NCBI RefSeq assembly: GCF_007827955.1
Contig: NZ_VITR01000024.1
Coordinates: forward strand, 1 to 55,229
DNA from: Nitrospirillum pindoramense
GTDB lineage: Bacteria > Pseudomonadota > Alphaproteobacteria > Azospirillales > Azospirillaceae
Reading direction: 5' to 3'
DNA length: 55,229 nucleotides
The notes beneath the pieces were generated by a model. The model had not been told where the DNA came from and did no database searches. It worked only from the letters and a program-made list of their open reading frames with translations. The position numbers and the translations under genes are program-made. Of this stretch, positions 31,308 through 40,011 are shown piece after piece; position 1 is the stretch's first letter; each line of letters starts with the position of its first letter.

Positions 31308-32597
31308 TCAGCCGAAGGTGAGGTCCAGCAGATAGAGGCCGGCGCCGATCAAGGCGCCCAGCACCGTGCCGTTGATCCGGATGAATTGCAGGTCCTTGCC
31401 CACCCCCTCCTCCAGCCGGCGTGAAAAGTCGGCTGCGTCCTGGGCCTTAAGGGTGTCGGTGACGAAGCTGCGGATGGCTTGGCGCCAGCCCGGGATGGCC
31501 GCCAGGAAGGCCCCCTCCACCGCCGCGTCCAGGCGGGCGCGCGTGGCCGGCTGCTCCAATTCCCGCGCCAGTGACACCAGCATGGCGTCCAGGGCGTCGC
31601 GCAGCACACCGTCGGGATTCGCCGCGTCTTCCAGCGCCGCCGTCTTCAGGCGGCCTATGAGGTGATGGGCCAGCAGCCGCAGGGTCCTGATGTCCACGGC
31701 GTTGCGCAACACCGACGCCAGCCGGTCGCCCAGCGGGTCGCCCTCCTGGATGCGGTCGGGGATTTCCCTCAGCCACTGCCTCAGACCGCGTCCCGCCTCG
31801 CTGTGCGGGCTGCGCAGGTCGAACAGGTGGCCGGCCAGGGCGTCCGTCACCTGGTCGGCCAGGCTGCGGTCCAGTGTGCGGGGCATCCACCACTTCGACC
31901 GGTTGGCCACCGCGTCGCGGATGTGGGGCCGGCTGCCATGGATCAGCACCACGCCATGGTCCGACATCTCCTGGATCAAGGCTTCGAACAGGGGGCTGTC
32001 CATGGCGTCGCGCAGCAGCCGGGCCACCATGGGCCGCAGGTCCATGGCCCGCAAGCCCTCCATGGCCGCCCGCGCCAGGGCCTCGCGCAGCGCGGCCTCC
32101 CGCCCCCGGGACAGCAGGCGGGGCAGCGAGGCGAGCGCCAGGTCCGCCATCTGGGCGCGGTTCGCCGGGGCGGCCAGCAGGCCGGCCACCTGGTCGGCGG
32201 CGTTCAGCCGCTGCACCTGACCGCGCAGGCGGTCCGGCGCCAGGAACTCACTATCGATGTAGGTTGCGATGCCGTCGGCGATACGGTCGCGGTTTTGCGG
32301 CACCAGGGCCGTGTGGGGCACCGGCACGCCCAGTGGGTGGCGGAACAGGGCGGTGACCGCGAACCAGTCGGCCAGGCCGCCCACCAGCCCGGCCTCACCC
32401 ACGGCGCGCAACAGGCTCCAGAACCCCGGCCAAGGCCAGCCGATGGCGTCGGGCAGCAAGCGTGGCACCAGGCGGGCCGCCAGCCACAGGCCGGCGACGA
32501 CCGCCAGGTAGAACCCGGCCACCCGTCGCCAGCGGCGCAAGGCCGCGGCGCGGTCGCCGGCGGTGGCGGGATCGAAGGGCAGGGGCTGCTGAGGCAT
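31308..32597 (-). CDS. DUF445 family inner-membrane protein (YjiN-like)
   Basis: 429 residues from ATG 32597, preceded by TGGAAG; the upstream in-frame start at 32690 adds a Pro-rich, unlikely extension. An N-terminal membrane helix (about 25-45) is followed by the signature GLVGGLADWFAVTALFRHPLGVPVPHTALVPQNRDRI. Then comes a long amphipathic, helix-rich region (FLAPDRLRGQVQRL, VTDALAGHLFDLR, LASVLRNAVDIRTLRLLAHHLIG) and a terminal membrane helix ending INGTVLGALIGAGLYLLDLTFG. This matches the DUF445/YjiN family, whose function is not established. No operon partner is obvious; the next minus-strand gene upstream is a small unknown protein about 175 bases away. Confidence 0.88.
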   Translation of the reverse strand: MPQQPLPFDPATAGDRAAALRRWRRVAGFYLAVVAGLWLAARLVPRLLPDAIGWPWPGFWSLLRAVGEAGLVGGLADWFAVTALFRHPLGVPVPHTALVPQNRDRIADGIATYIDSEFLAPDRLRGQVQRLNAADQVAGLLAAPANRAQMADLALASLPRLLSRGREAALREALARAAMEGLRAMDLRPMVARLLRDAMDSPLFEALIQEMSDHGVVLIHGSRPHIRDAVANRSKWWMPRTLDRSLADQVTDALAGHLFDLRSPHSEAGRGLRQWLREIPDRIQEGDPLGDRLASVLRNAVDIRTLRLLAHHLIGRLKTAALEDAANPDGVLRDALDAMLVSLARELEQPATRARLDAAVEGAFLAAIPGWRQAIRSFVTDTLKAQDAADFSRRLEEGVGKDLQFIRINGTVLGALIGAGLYLLDLTFG

Positions 32598-32758
32598 GGG
32601 CTTCCAGGAAGGGGGGCAAGGGAGGGACACGGGGAAAGGGGGAAGGCGTGCCCCATCATGACGGGGGCCGGGGCGCGCGTCCCGGGCCATGTTGCGGGGA
32701 CGGGGACAGGTCCACCCCGGTACCGAACCGTCGCGGCCGATTTCCGGTTCCCGTCGTC

Positions 32759-32790
32759 ACGCCACCGGCGCCGTCAATCGCCGGTGGCGT
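32759..32790 (-). other. Perfect inverted repeat spanning the stop codon of the 32774 gene
   Basis: CGCCACCGGCG (32760-32770) and CGCCGGTGGCG (32779-32789) pair over 11 bp (12 with the flanking A-T), loop CCGTCAAT. The minus-strand stop codon TGA (32776-32774) lies inside the loop, so the hairpin overlaps the last codons. No T-run follows. Confidence 0.6.
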
Positions 32791-33232
32791 CTTCCTCGTG
32801 GAAGGGGAAGCCGCGCAGGGGGCGGTCGATGGCGCCGTCGCCAGAGCGGAAGCTGTACGTCCGGTCGGCGGGCGCCTGATAGCGGCCGGATTGGAGCCCG
32901 TCCAGGATGCGGGCGGATATCCAGCCGGACAGCAGGGTGGCGGGCCGGGCCAGCGCCCGGTCCGGGCTCTTGAGATAGGAGCGGTCATACAGCGCGGCGC
33001 CGATGGCCGCGCCATGGCGGTCCAGGAAATCCGCCAGCATGTCCACGAACTCCACGGGGTCCAGCATGGGCTCCACCGTGCCAGCGGCGCGCGCCAGGAC
33101 GGGGTAGAGCAGGTGGGTGCGGTCGGCGAAGCGGCTGTCGCGTTCCACGCCGTCGGCCACCAGGTTCAGGTAGCGGCTGCGGTGGGCGGGCTGGTTGCGC
33201 AGGGCGGCGTCCAGGATTTGGCGATGGTTCAT
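32774..33232 (-). CDS. Conserved-looking hypothetical protein
   Basis: 152 residues from ATG 33232. No signal peptide or membrane segment. Charged, mixed composition with segments YLNLVADGVERDSRFADRTH, DPVEFVDMLADFLDRHGAAIG and FRSGDGAIDRPLRGFPF. I do not recognise a family. Codon use is like that of its neighbours and the frame is clean over the whole length, supporting a real gene. It diverges from the carbonic anhydrase gene across 260 bases and lies upstream of DUF445 on the same strand. A perfect hairpin surrounds its stop codon. Confidence 0.65.
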   Translation of the reverse strand: MNHRQILDAALRNQPAHRSRYLNLVADGVERDSRFADRTHLLYPVLARAAGTVEPMLDPVEFVDMLADFLDRHGAAIGAALYDRSYLKSPDRALARPATLLSGWISARILDGLQSGRYQAPADRTYSFRSGDGAIDRPLRGFPFHEEDATGD

Positions 33233-33492
33233 GCGTCTTGTCGGCTTGTGCGTCCAGGGTAACTATACAACTTTTCATGGCGCCGCCGAAGGTCCTTATC
33301 CAGCGGTGCCCGCTTCCTCATATAGCTCCGCCTCAGCCTTCAGCCAGGGCTGCCGACCTTGGGGCCGCTCCAAAGCCAAGCCGCGCGGGGGCGCCGAGAG
33401 GCTGGATTTTGCGCCCGCCAGTCAGTAGACCAGAGGCCGGGCGCCGCGTTCGGCTGCCCGGTGTTCCGGCAAAGGCTTCAGGAGAGACGTTC

Positions 33493-34107
33493 ATGCGGAA
33501 GCTCATCGAGGGGTTCCTGAATTTCCGCGCCAACGCCTTTCCGGAATATGCCCGTCGTTTCCAATGGCTGGCCGAGGTCGGTCAGAACCCGCGCGCCGCC
33601 GTGGTCGCCTGCTGCGACAGCCGCGTCGACCCGCAGATGATCTTTTCCGCCGGCCCCGGCGACCTGTTCATCATCCGCAACGTCGCCAACCTGATCCCGC
33701 CCTATCATCCCAACAGCGACTTCCACGGCACCAGCGCCGCCCTGGAGTTCGCCGTGCGCCAGCTGCGCGTGGGCGACATCATCGTCATGGGGCATACCCA
33801 TTGCGGTGGCGTAAAGGCCCTGATGGCGGAGGGGGAGGCCGACGGCGACTTCATCGGCAATTGGATGGCCATCGCCAAGAGCGTGCGCGGCAAGGCCAAG
33901 GACGTCTCTGACGCGGAGCGCGAGGTCATCCGCCTGACCATCGCCAACCTGCTGACCTTCCCCTGGATCAAGGCGGCGGTCGAGGGCGGCGGCCTGCGTC
34001 TGCACGGTTGTCTATTCGACGTCGCCGATGCCGACCTGCTGTTGCTGAACCACACCACGGGGGAGTTCAAGTCGGTCCAGGACGGCATCGAGGGCGTTCC
34101 GCTCTGA
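33493..34107 (+). CDS. Beta-class carbonic anhydrase
   Basis: 204 residues from ATG 33493 (CAGGAGAG upstream); the open frame back to 33238 has no plausible start signals. Zinc-site residues are all present: Cys40 in the CCDSR motif, with the Asp42-Arg44 dyad, and His101 and Cys104 in GHTHCGG. Length and order (RNVANLIPPY, GTSAALEFAV) fit the bacterial beta class. It reversibly hydrates CO2 to bicarbonate in the cytoplasm, supplying bicarbonate for carboxylases and pH balance. It is a single gene, separated from the convergent synthetase gene by a perfect terminator hairpin. Confidence 0.95.
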   Translation: MRKLIEGFLNFRANAFPEYARRFQWLAEVGQNPRAAVVACCDSRVDPQMIFSAGPGDLFIIRNVANLIPPYHPNSDFHGTSAALEFAVRQLRVGDIIVMGHTHCGGVKALMAEGEADGDFIGNWMAIAKSVRGKAKDVSDAEREVIRLTIANLLTFPWIKAAVEGGGLRLHGCLFDVADADLLLLNHTTGEFKSVQDGIEGVPL

Positions 34108-34115
34108 CCGTGCGC

Positions 34116-34147
34116 GGCCTTTGAACGTGACCGTTCAAAGGCCTCTT
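34116..34147. terminator. Bidirectional terminator between carbonic anhydrase and Pls-like genes
   Basis: GGCCTTTGAACG (34116-34127), loop TGAC and CGTTCAAAGGCC (34132-34143) form a perfect 12-bp stem followed by TCTT. It is 8 bases after one stop and 24 bases from the other, so it can serve both convergent genes. Confidence 0.75.
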
Positions 34148-34171
34148 AACGCGCCAGGTGCTTCGGGTCCC

Positions 34172-37100
34172 TTAAACCGGCTGCGCCGGGCAGCCGATGA
34201 ACCGGCTGCCGGCGGGCAGGTGCTCCCCCTTCATGGCCAGGGACAGGGGGCCCAGCTCCGACCCGCGACCCAGCACCGAATCGTACAGCACCACCGACCC
34301 GGCGCCGACATGGGCGCCGGCCTCGATGGTCACGGGGCCCAGCTTCATGACCCGGTCCTCGAACAGGTGGGTCTGTAGCGTGACTCCCGGGCCCATGGCG
34401 GCGTCGTCGCCGATGTCGACCATGTCCAGCTCGCACAGATAGGCCGTTTCCAGGTAGACGCGACGCCCCACCTTGGCCCCCAGCAGGCGCATGTACTGCG
34501 GCAGGAAGGGGGTGCCCAGGAACGGGCCCAGCACCCATCCGGCCAGCGCGTCATAGAGCGAGGTCACGAACTCGATGCGCCACACCGCCGTGCTCCACAG
34601 CGGATGGATGCCGGGTCGGAAGCGGCCGACCACCGCCCACTTCACACCCGCCAGCAGCAGGGCGGCGCTGACGCAGATGACCAGCGGCCCGAGGCCTAGC
34701 CATAGCAGGCCCAGCCACAGGCTGGCCATCGCCAGGGCATGGGCGACCAGCCACAGGGCGCCCACGGTGGCGGTGCCGGTGATGGCGCCCTGGACCAGCA
34801 CGCGGGCCGCCTCGATGGCGGCGCGGGTGGCGACCAGACGGGACGTGGGCGCCACGGTGAACGCCTCGGAAATCCCCTCCACCTTCTGGCGGCGGGGCAG
34901 GCGCACGGGGGGCAGGCCCAGCCAATCGGTCTGGCGGTCGGCGTCGGACGGCGCGGTGGACAGGACGCCCACCAGGCAATTGTCCGGCAGATCGGTCCCC
35001 GCCGGCAGGAAGGCGGAGTTGCCGATGAAGGTGTCGTGGCCGACGCGGGTGGGGGCGAAGCGCACCAGGCCGCCGTGGATGGCCGGGCTGCCCACCAGCG
35101 AGGCGTCCGCCAGGAAGGCGCGGTCGCCCACCTCCAATTGTTCGGGCACGATGTGCGCCACGGTCGACACTTCGCAGGCGTGGCCGATTTTGGCGCCCCA
35201 CAGCCTCAGCCAGGTGGCGGAATAGAGGGAGCCATAGACGGTGTACAGCTGCTCCACCGCCATGCGATGCACGCGGTCGGCGAACCAGCGGTGGCATTCC
35301 ACCATGCTGTCCAGGCGCACGCTGGCGCGCCCCACCACCGGGGGCACCAGGCGGCGCGCGGCCAGCAGCACCAGCGCCGTCCAGGGCATGCACACGGCGC
35401 CGCCCACCACGCCGGCCAGCAGCAGGCGCGATCCCAGCTGGGCCAGGGGCAGGTCGGTATTCAGCGCCAGGGCGAAGGCCACCGCCAGGGGGAGCAGCGT
35501 CAGGAAACGCACCAGGCTCAGGGCCGCCAGCCCCAGCAGATAGCGGGGGGCACGGGGCCGCAGGGCGCCGTCCGCCCGGCCCATCATCCAGTCGGGTCGT
35601 GTGGACGGCCCGGCGGGGGAACCCGCCCAAACGGCGTCGGCCGGCACCACGGCGCCGTCGATCAGGCAACTGCGGGCCTCCAGCCCGGCGCCCGCCTCCA
35701 GCCCGCTGTTCAGCCCGACGATGGACGCGGCGCCCACGGTTGCGCCCGGCCCGATGGACACGGTGCCGACCTCGATATGGCCGCCCCGGACATGGTGGGT
35801 CAGCAGCAGGGTATCCTCGCCCACCGTGGCCTGGTCGCCGACGCTGATCAGATCCCACAGCATGCCGCCATGGCAGCCCAGGAAGGCGCCGTGGCCGATG
35901 CGCCCACCCATGGCGCGGGCGTACAGCCGCATCAGGGGCGTGCTCGCGATCCAAGACATGGGCAGGGCGGCCTCGATATGGCTGACCGTCCACCAGCGCC
36001 AGTGCCACAGGCCCCACAGGCGGTGGCGTCCGGGCTTGACCCGGCCCAGCAACAGCCACTTGGCCGCGATGGCCAGGGCGAAGGACACGGGCAGCGCGGC
36101 GATGGACAGCGCCGCCATGATGACGAAGGACTGGACGCTCAACTGGCCGGACATGCCGTGCTGCGCCAACACGCCCAGCATGGCCAGCATGGGCAGTCCG
36201 CCCAACGCCGTCACCAGGGGCAGGGTCAGCACCTGGGCCAGGCCGAACGCCAGGTGGCGCCGGGTGCTGGCGCGGCGCATCTCGTTGGCCACCTTGGGCG
36301 CTGCCGGCGCCGCCAGCACCTGGGCCAGGCCGCGCACCGTGGGGTTGAGGTACAGCGCCCGCACGGTGGCCTCGGGATGGCGCAGGCGCAGGCGGGAAAT
36401 GGCGGAGGCGGCGGCCAGGGAATGGCCGCCCAGATCCATGAAGAAATCGGCGTCGCGGGCCCGGATGGGCCGGCCCAGCGCGTGGGCGAAGGCTTCCGCC
36501 ACCTCTTCCTCCGCCTCGCCCTGGGGCGGTTCGCCGATGTCCTCGGGCACGTCGCGGGGGGTCGGCTCCGGCAATTCGCGCCGGTCGATCTTGCCGCCCA
36601 CGGTGCGGGTCATGGCCGGCACCTTCACCAGGAAGCTGGGGCGCATGTAGGCGGGGACGGCGGCGGCGACATGGGCCGCCAGGGCATTGCGGTCGGCCGT
36701 GCCCACGTACCAGATGACGATGCTGTCCACGCTGGCCACCGGGCGCACGGCGGCGGCGGCCAGTTGCACGCCGGGGCAGCCGCCGGCGATGGCCTCGATC
36801 TCGCCCAGCTCGATGCGGAAACCGCGCAGCTTCACCTGGTTGTCGACCCGGCCCAGGAAGTCGACGCGGCCATCGATCAACGGGCGGCCCACGTCCCCGG
36901 TGGCGTACAGGCGCTGCCCCGCCGCGTCCATCTTGAAGCGCTTGGCCGTCTCTTCCGGCCGGTTCAAATAGCCGTCGGCCAGCGCCGGCCCGCCGATGTG
37001 GATTTCCCCTGTCTCGCCCACCGGCACGGGCAGGCCATCCGGCCCCAGCACCAGGACGCGATAACCCGGCAGGGCCCGGCCGATGGTGACCGGCTGGCCG

Positions 37101-38113
37101 GCCCGCGCCTCATCCGCCGTCGCCACCACCGACGCCTCGGTGGGGCCGTAGGTGTTCAGCATGCGCCGGCCGGGCGCCCAGCGGTCCACCAGGGCGGCCG
37201 GGCAGGTTTCCCCGCCCACCACCAGCAGGCGGACGTCGGGCAGATCCTCGTCGATCAGCCCCAGCAGCGTGGGCACGGTCGAGAAAAAGGTGGCGCGGCG
37301 GCAGCGCAGCTCGCTGGCCAGCAACTGCGGGTCGCGCATCACCAGGCCCGACGCCGGCAGCAGGCAGGCACCCGAGGCCACCGCCAGCCACACCTCCTCG
37401 ACCGAGGCGTCGAAGGCCAGGGAGAAGCCCTGCCACACCCGGTCGGTCTCGGCCAACTGGTAGACCTGCGAGGCGCCGCGCACATACGTCATGACGGCGC
37501 CGTGCGACAGCACCACGCCCTTGGGCAGGCCGGTCGTGCCCGAGGTGAAGATGAGGTAGCAGGTGTCGGAGGGGGTGGCCGGCAACAGGGCGTCCGGCAG
37601 CCCGTGGGGCGACACCAGGGGGTCGTTCAGCAGGGCGGTGCCGATCAGATCCTCCGGCGCCACCGAGGCGACGCCGGGCACGGCGAAGTCGCCGGCGGCG
37701 TCGACCATCAACACCGACTCCGATTGCTCGGCGATGCTGGCGACACGCGCGGCCGGCCAACTGGCGTCGATGGGAATATAAGCGGCGCGGCGCAACAGGA
37801 TGCCGAACAGACAGGCGTATAACTCGGCGGTACCACGGCCCCGCAGCATGACGCGGGCGCCCGGTCCCACCCCCCGGGCGGCCAGGGTGGCGGCGACGTG
37901 GCGGGCGCGCTCGCCCATGTCGCCCCAGGTCAGCATAAACCCGTCGCCGGTCTCCACCGCCGGCAGCGACGGCGTGGCGGCCACGCGGGCCAGGAACAAG
38001 GCCGCCAGCGTTTGCGCGCCGGCCAGGCCGGCCTGCGGGCCGGAGGGTTGCTGCCCTCCCGGGTTTTGGCCCCCCGCGTCCATCCGTTCGGCGATCAACG
38101 AACCGCTGAGCAT
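34172..38113 (-). CDS. Pls/PosA-type non-ribosomal peptide synthetase (A-T-membrane/beta-helix)
   Basis: About 1313 residues from ATG 38113 (GAGGGTGGGAC upstream; GTG 38203 and ATG 38083 are alternatives). An adenylation domain (about 25-510) carries LIFTSGTTGLPKGV, FDASVEEVW, NTYGPTE, YATGDV, VDNQVKLRGFRIELGEIE and GGKIDRREL. A carrier domain has the phosphopantetheine Ser565 in DLGGHSLAA. The C-terminal half has about six membrane helices alternating with three left-handed beta-helix segments (around IGPGATVGAASIVGLNSG, VGHDTFIGNSAF and IEAGAHVGAGSVV). This is the architecture of epsilon-poly-L-lysine synthetase of Streptomyces and its relatives, which polymerise one amino acid (often cationic) without separate condensation modules. 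The monomer cannot be read here. It diverges from an RND efflux operon. Confidence 0.88.
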   Translation of the reverse strand: MLSGSLIAERMDAGGQNPGGQQPSGPQAGLAGAQTLAALFLARVAATPSLPAVETGDGFMLTWGDMGERARHVAATLAARGVGPGARVMLRGRGTAELYACLFGILLRRAAYIPIDASWPAARVASIAEQSESVLMVDAAGDFAVPGVASVAPEDLIGTALLNDPLVSPHGLPDALLPATPSDTCYLIFTSGTTGLPKGVVLSHGAVMTYVRGASQVYQLAETDRVWQGFSLAFDASVEEVWLAVASGACLLPASGLVMRDPQLLASELRCRRATFFSTVPTLLGLIDEDLPDVRLLVVGGETCPAALVDRWAPGRRMLNTYGPTEASVVATADEARAGQPVTIGRALPGYRVLVLGPDGLPVPVGETGEIHIGGPALADGYLNRPEETAKRFKMDAAGQRLYATGDVGRPLIDGRVDFLGRVDNQVKLRGFRIELGEIEAIAGGCPGVQLAAAAVRPVASVDSIVIWYVGTADRNALAAHVAAAVPAYMRPSFLVKVPAMTRTVGGKIDRRELPEPTPRDVPEDIGEPPQGEAEEEVAEAFAHALGRPIRARDADFFMDLGGHSLAAASAISRLRLRHPEATVRALYLNPTVRGLAQVLAAPAAPKVANEMRRASTRRHLAFGLAQVLTLPLVTALGGLPMLAMLGVLAQHGMSGQLSVQSFVIMAALSIAALPVSFALAIAAKWLLLGRVKPGRHRLWGLWHWRWWTVSHIEAALPMSWIASTPLMRLYARAMGGRIGHGAFLGCHGGMLWDLISVGDQATVGEDTLLLTHHVRGGHIEVGTVSIGPGATVGAASIVGLNSGLEAGAGLEARSCLIDGAVVPADAVWAGSPAGPSTRPDWMMGRADGALRPRAPRYLLGLAALSLVRFLTLLPLAVAFALALNTDLPLAQLGSRLLLAGVVGGAVCMPWTALVLLAARRLVPPVVGRASVRLDSMVECHRWFADRVHRMAVEQLYTVYGSLYSATWLRLWGAKIGHACEVSTVAHIVPEQLEVGDRAFLADASLVGSPAIHGGLVRFAPTRVGHDTFIGNSAFLPAGTDLPDNCLVGVLSTAPSDADRQTDWLGLPPVRLPRRQKVEGISEAFTVAPTSRLVATRAAIEAARVLVQGAITGTATVGALWLVAHALAMASLWLGLLWLGLGPLVICVSAALLLAGVKWAVVGRFRPGIHPLWSTAVWRIEFVTSLYDALAGWVLGPFLGTPFLPQYMRLLGAKVGRRVYLETAYLCELDMVDIGDDAAMGPGVTLQTHLFEDRVMKLGPVTIEAGAHVGAGSVVLYDSVLGRGSELGPLSLAMKGEHLPAGSRFIGCPAQPV

Positions 38114-38437
38114 CAACGTCCCACCCTCGATCCCCGGTGGCCCTATCCCCGGTGGCGAGGAGCCGCCCGCGGGGGAACCCGGTATACCCCGGTAAAGGTC
38201 CACATTCCCATGCCCGTTTCATCCCCTACGGAGGGATGGGCACCCCGTATTCCAGGGGTGGCGACACCGGCGCGGACCTATCCGACACACACCTGTTGTA
38301 GATGGCCGATTGCCCCCCCATGTCAAGCGGTTGGCCTTGGGACCCAGGGTCGCATACAAAATAAGGGGCCGCGAGGGCGAAAGCTTACTTCGCTGGTGGT
38401 AGCGCCCTTCCGTGGCTGGCGCCCCGGCGCATCGCTC

Positions 38438-38457
38438 CGTTACAAAACGATACAAAG
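38438..38457 (+). promoter_or_regulatory. Tandem 10-base direct repeat, candidate regulator site
   Basis: CGTTACAAAA followed directly by CGATACAAAG, 8 of 10 bases identical. A 10-base period puts both on the same helix face, as for a dimeric response regulator or TetR-type protein. No regulator gene is adjacent. Confidence 0.35.
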
Positions 38458-38610
38458 AGCGGCTTTTCCCGTAACACAACCCTCTGTAGCTTCAGCCTCG
38501 AAACCGGCGGACCGGCGTGGATCGCGTCATGGGTGTGATCTCACGTTGTAAATCAGGCGTTGTCCGCCACCACGGTCGCGGGGGCCGTGGGTTCGCCGGC
38601 GGACGCGGCA

Positions 38611-38631
38611 CTTTTGGGTCTTTCCCAAAAG
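38611..38631 (+). other. Leader hairpin upstream of the RND operon
   Basis: CTTTTGGG (38611-38618), loop TCTTT and CCCAAAAG (38624-38631) form a perfect 8-bp stem about 110 bases before the first start codon. It is not followed by a T-run. It could be part of the mRNA leader or a protein-binding palindrome. Confidence 0.35.
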
Positions 38632-38742
38632 CCCCTGTCGCTCGCCCTCACGAACCCTTGCTTCCCATCGTCCGTGCCATAGCCAATCCCGGTATCCCGA
38701 CGGCAGCTGTCGGATGCCGGCTGGACAGAAGGCTTAAAGACG

Positions 38743-39990
38743 ATGAGCATCCATTCCGCTGAACTGCCCGCTGACCGGTCCGACCTCGATGCCTATGCGC
38801 CGGCGGGTTCGCCGGGCCGCATTCGCGGACGATCGGGGGTGAAGCGCTACCGCTGGTGGTTGCTGGCCGGGGGTGTCGTCGTCCTGGGCGCCATCGCGGC
38901 GTCGGTCCTCATGCGCTCGGGCGCCAAGCCGGCGGCCCCCGCCGCGGCCCCCGCCAAGGTGTCCGCCCTGCCGGTGACGGTGGCGCCCGTGATCGTGGCG
39001 CCCGTCACCCGCACCCTGCTGGTCACCGGCTCGCTGGCCGCCTTCGACGACCTGCCCATCGGGACGGAGACGTCGGGCCTGGCCCTGGCCGAGGTGCTGG
39101 TGGATATCGGCGACGCGGTGAAGAAGGGCCAACTGCTGGCCCGCTTCAACGACAGCGTGCTGCGTGCCGACCTGGCGGAGAAAGAGGCGCTGCTGACCGA
39201 GGCCAAGGGCAATGTGGTCGAGGCCGACGCCAATTACACCCGCGCCCAGGATCTGGTGCGCACTGGCGCCATGAGCGCCCGTGACCTGGACAACCGCCGC
39301 GCCCTGGCCGTCAGCATGCGCGCCCGTGTCGGCGTGGCCGAGGCCAACCGCGACCTGGCCATCGCCAAGCTGAAGCAGTCGGAGGTGCGGGCCCCCGCCG
39401 ACGGCACCATAACCGCCCGCACCGCCCGCATCGGCGCCGTGCTGTCCGCCGGCGGGACGGAGCTGTTCCGCATGATCCGCGACAACCGGGTGGAACTGGT
39501 TGCCGAGGTGCCCGAGAACGACATGATGGTGGCCAAGGCCGGCCAGACGGTGAACATCACCGTTGACGGCGACAACATGGCCCATCATTACACCGGCACC
39601 ATCCGCGTGGTGGAGCCCACCGTGGACAGCAAGACCCGCCTGGGGCACCTGCGCATCGACCTGGAACGGAACCCCGACCTGCGCCCCGGCATGTTCGTCA
39701 CCGGCCGCGTGGCCGTGGGGCAGGCCAACGGCCTGGTGCTGCCTGAGGCCGCCATCGTCTACCGCGAGGTGCGGCCCGTCGTCTTCGTGGTTGACCAGGA
39801 GAATAAGGTCACCGCGCGCGCCGTCACCACCGGCGCCCGGCAGGACGGCAACATCGCCATCGTGTCCGGCGTGAAGGCGGGCGAGAAGGTGGTTCTGTCG
39901 GGGGCCGGCTACCTGAAGGACGGCGATCTGGTGACCGTGGTCGACAAGCCGGTCGAAGGCACGGTCAAGCCGCTGCCGGTGCAGCAGTAA
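38743..39990 (+). CDS. RND efflux periplasmic adaptor (membrane fusion protein)
   Basis: 415 residues from ATG 38743. One N-terminal membrane anchor (about 36-56, WWLLAGGVVVLGAIAASVL) without a lipobox. The lipoyl half-motifs (GLALAEVLVDIGDAVKKGQLLARF and SEVRAPADGTITARTARIGAVL) flank an alpha-helical hairpin (about 145-205). They are followed by the beta-barrel domain (VELVAEVPENDM) and a membrane-proximal domain. This is the HlyD/AcrA-type adaptor that joins an inner-membrane RND pump to an outer-membrane channel. The pump gene follows 21 bases downstream in the same operon; no outer-membrane factor gene is in the window, so a shared TolC-like protein is likely. Confidence 0.92.
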   Translation: MSIHSAELPADRSDLDAYAPAGSPGRIRGRSGVKRYRWWLLAGGVVVLGAIAASVLMRSGAKPAAPAAAPAKVSALPVTVAPVIVAPVTRTLLVTGSLAAFDDLPIGTETSGLALAEVLVDIGDAVKKGQLLARFNDSVLRADLAEKEALLTEAKGNVVEADANYTRAQDLVRTGAMSARDLDNRRALAVSMRARVGVAEANRDLAIAKLKQSEVRAPADGTITARTARIGAVLSAGGTELFRMIRDNRVELVAEVPENDMMVAKAGQTVNITVDGDNMAHHYTGTIRVVEPTVDSKTRLGHLRIDLERNPDLRPGMFVTGRVAVGQANGLVLPEAAIVYREVRPVVFVVDQENKVTARAVTTGARQDGNIAIVSGVKAGEKVVLSGAGYLKDGDLVTVVDKPVEGTVKPLPVQQ

Positions 39991-40011
39991 CTCGGGTAAG
40001 GGGGCCCCATC

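Larger units (their letters stand above)
38114..38742. promoter_or_regulatory. Long divergent intergenic region between the Pls-like gene and the RND operon
   Basis: 629 bases with no convincing gene; the small frames on both strands have no family, poor starts and unusual composition. The region contains three TACAAA-type words (about 38355, 38441, 38451) in GC-rich DNA, a tandem 10-base repeat (38438-38457) and a hairpin (38611-38631). It must hold both divergent promoters. Confidence 0.5.

Noticed and set aside
34739-37822. 1027-codon open frame on the plus strand
   Set aside because: It is antisense to the Pls-like synthetase; the composition is Gly/Gln/His/Arg-rich with no recognisable domain.
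38219-38479. Possible 86-residue minus-strand gene in the Pls/RND gap
   Set aside because: No family resemblance, atypical Arg/Cys/Pro-rich composition, no ribosome-binding site, and it lies where divergent promoters must be.
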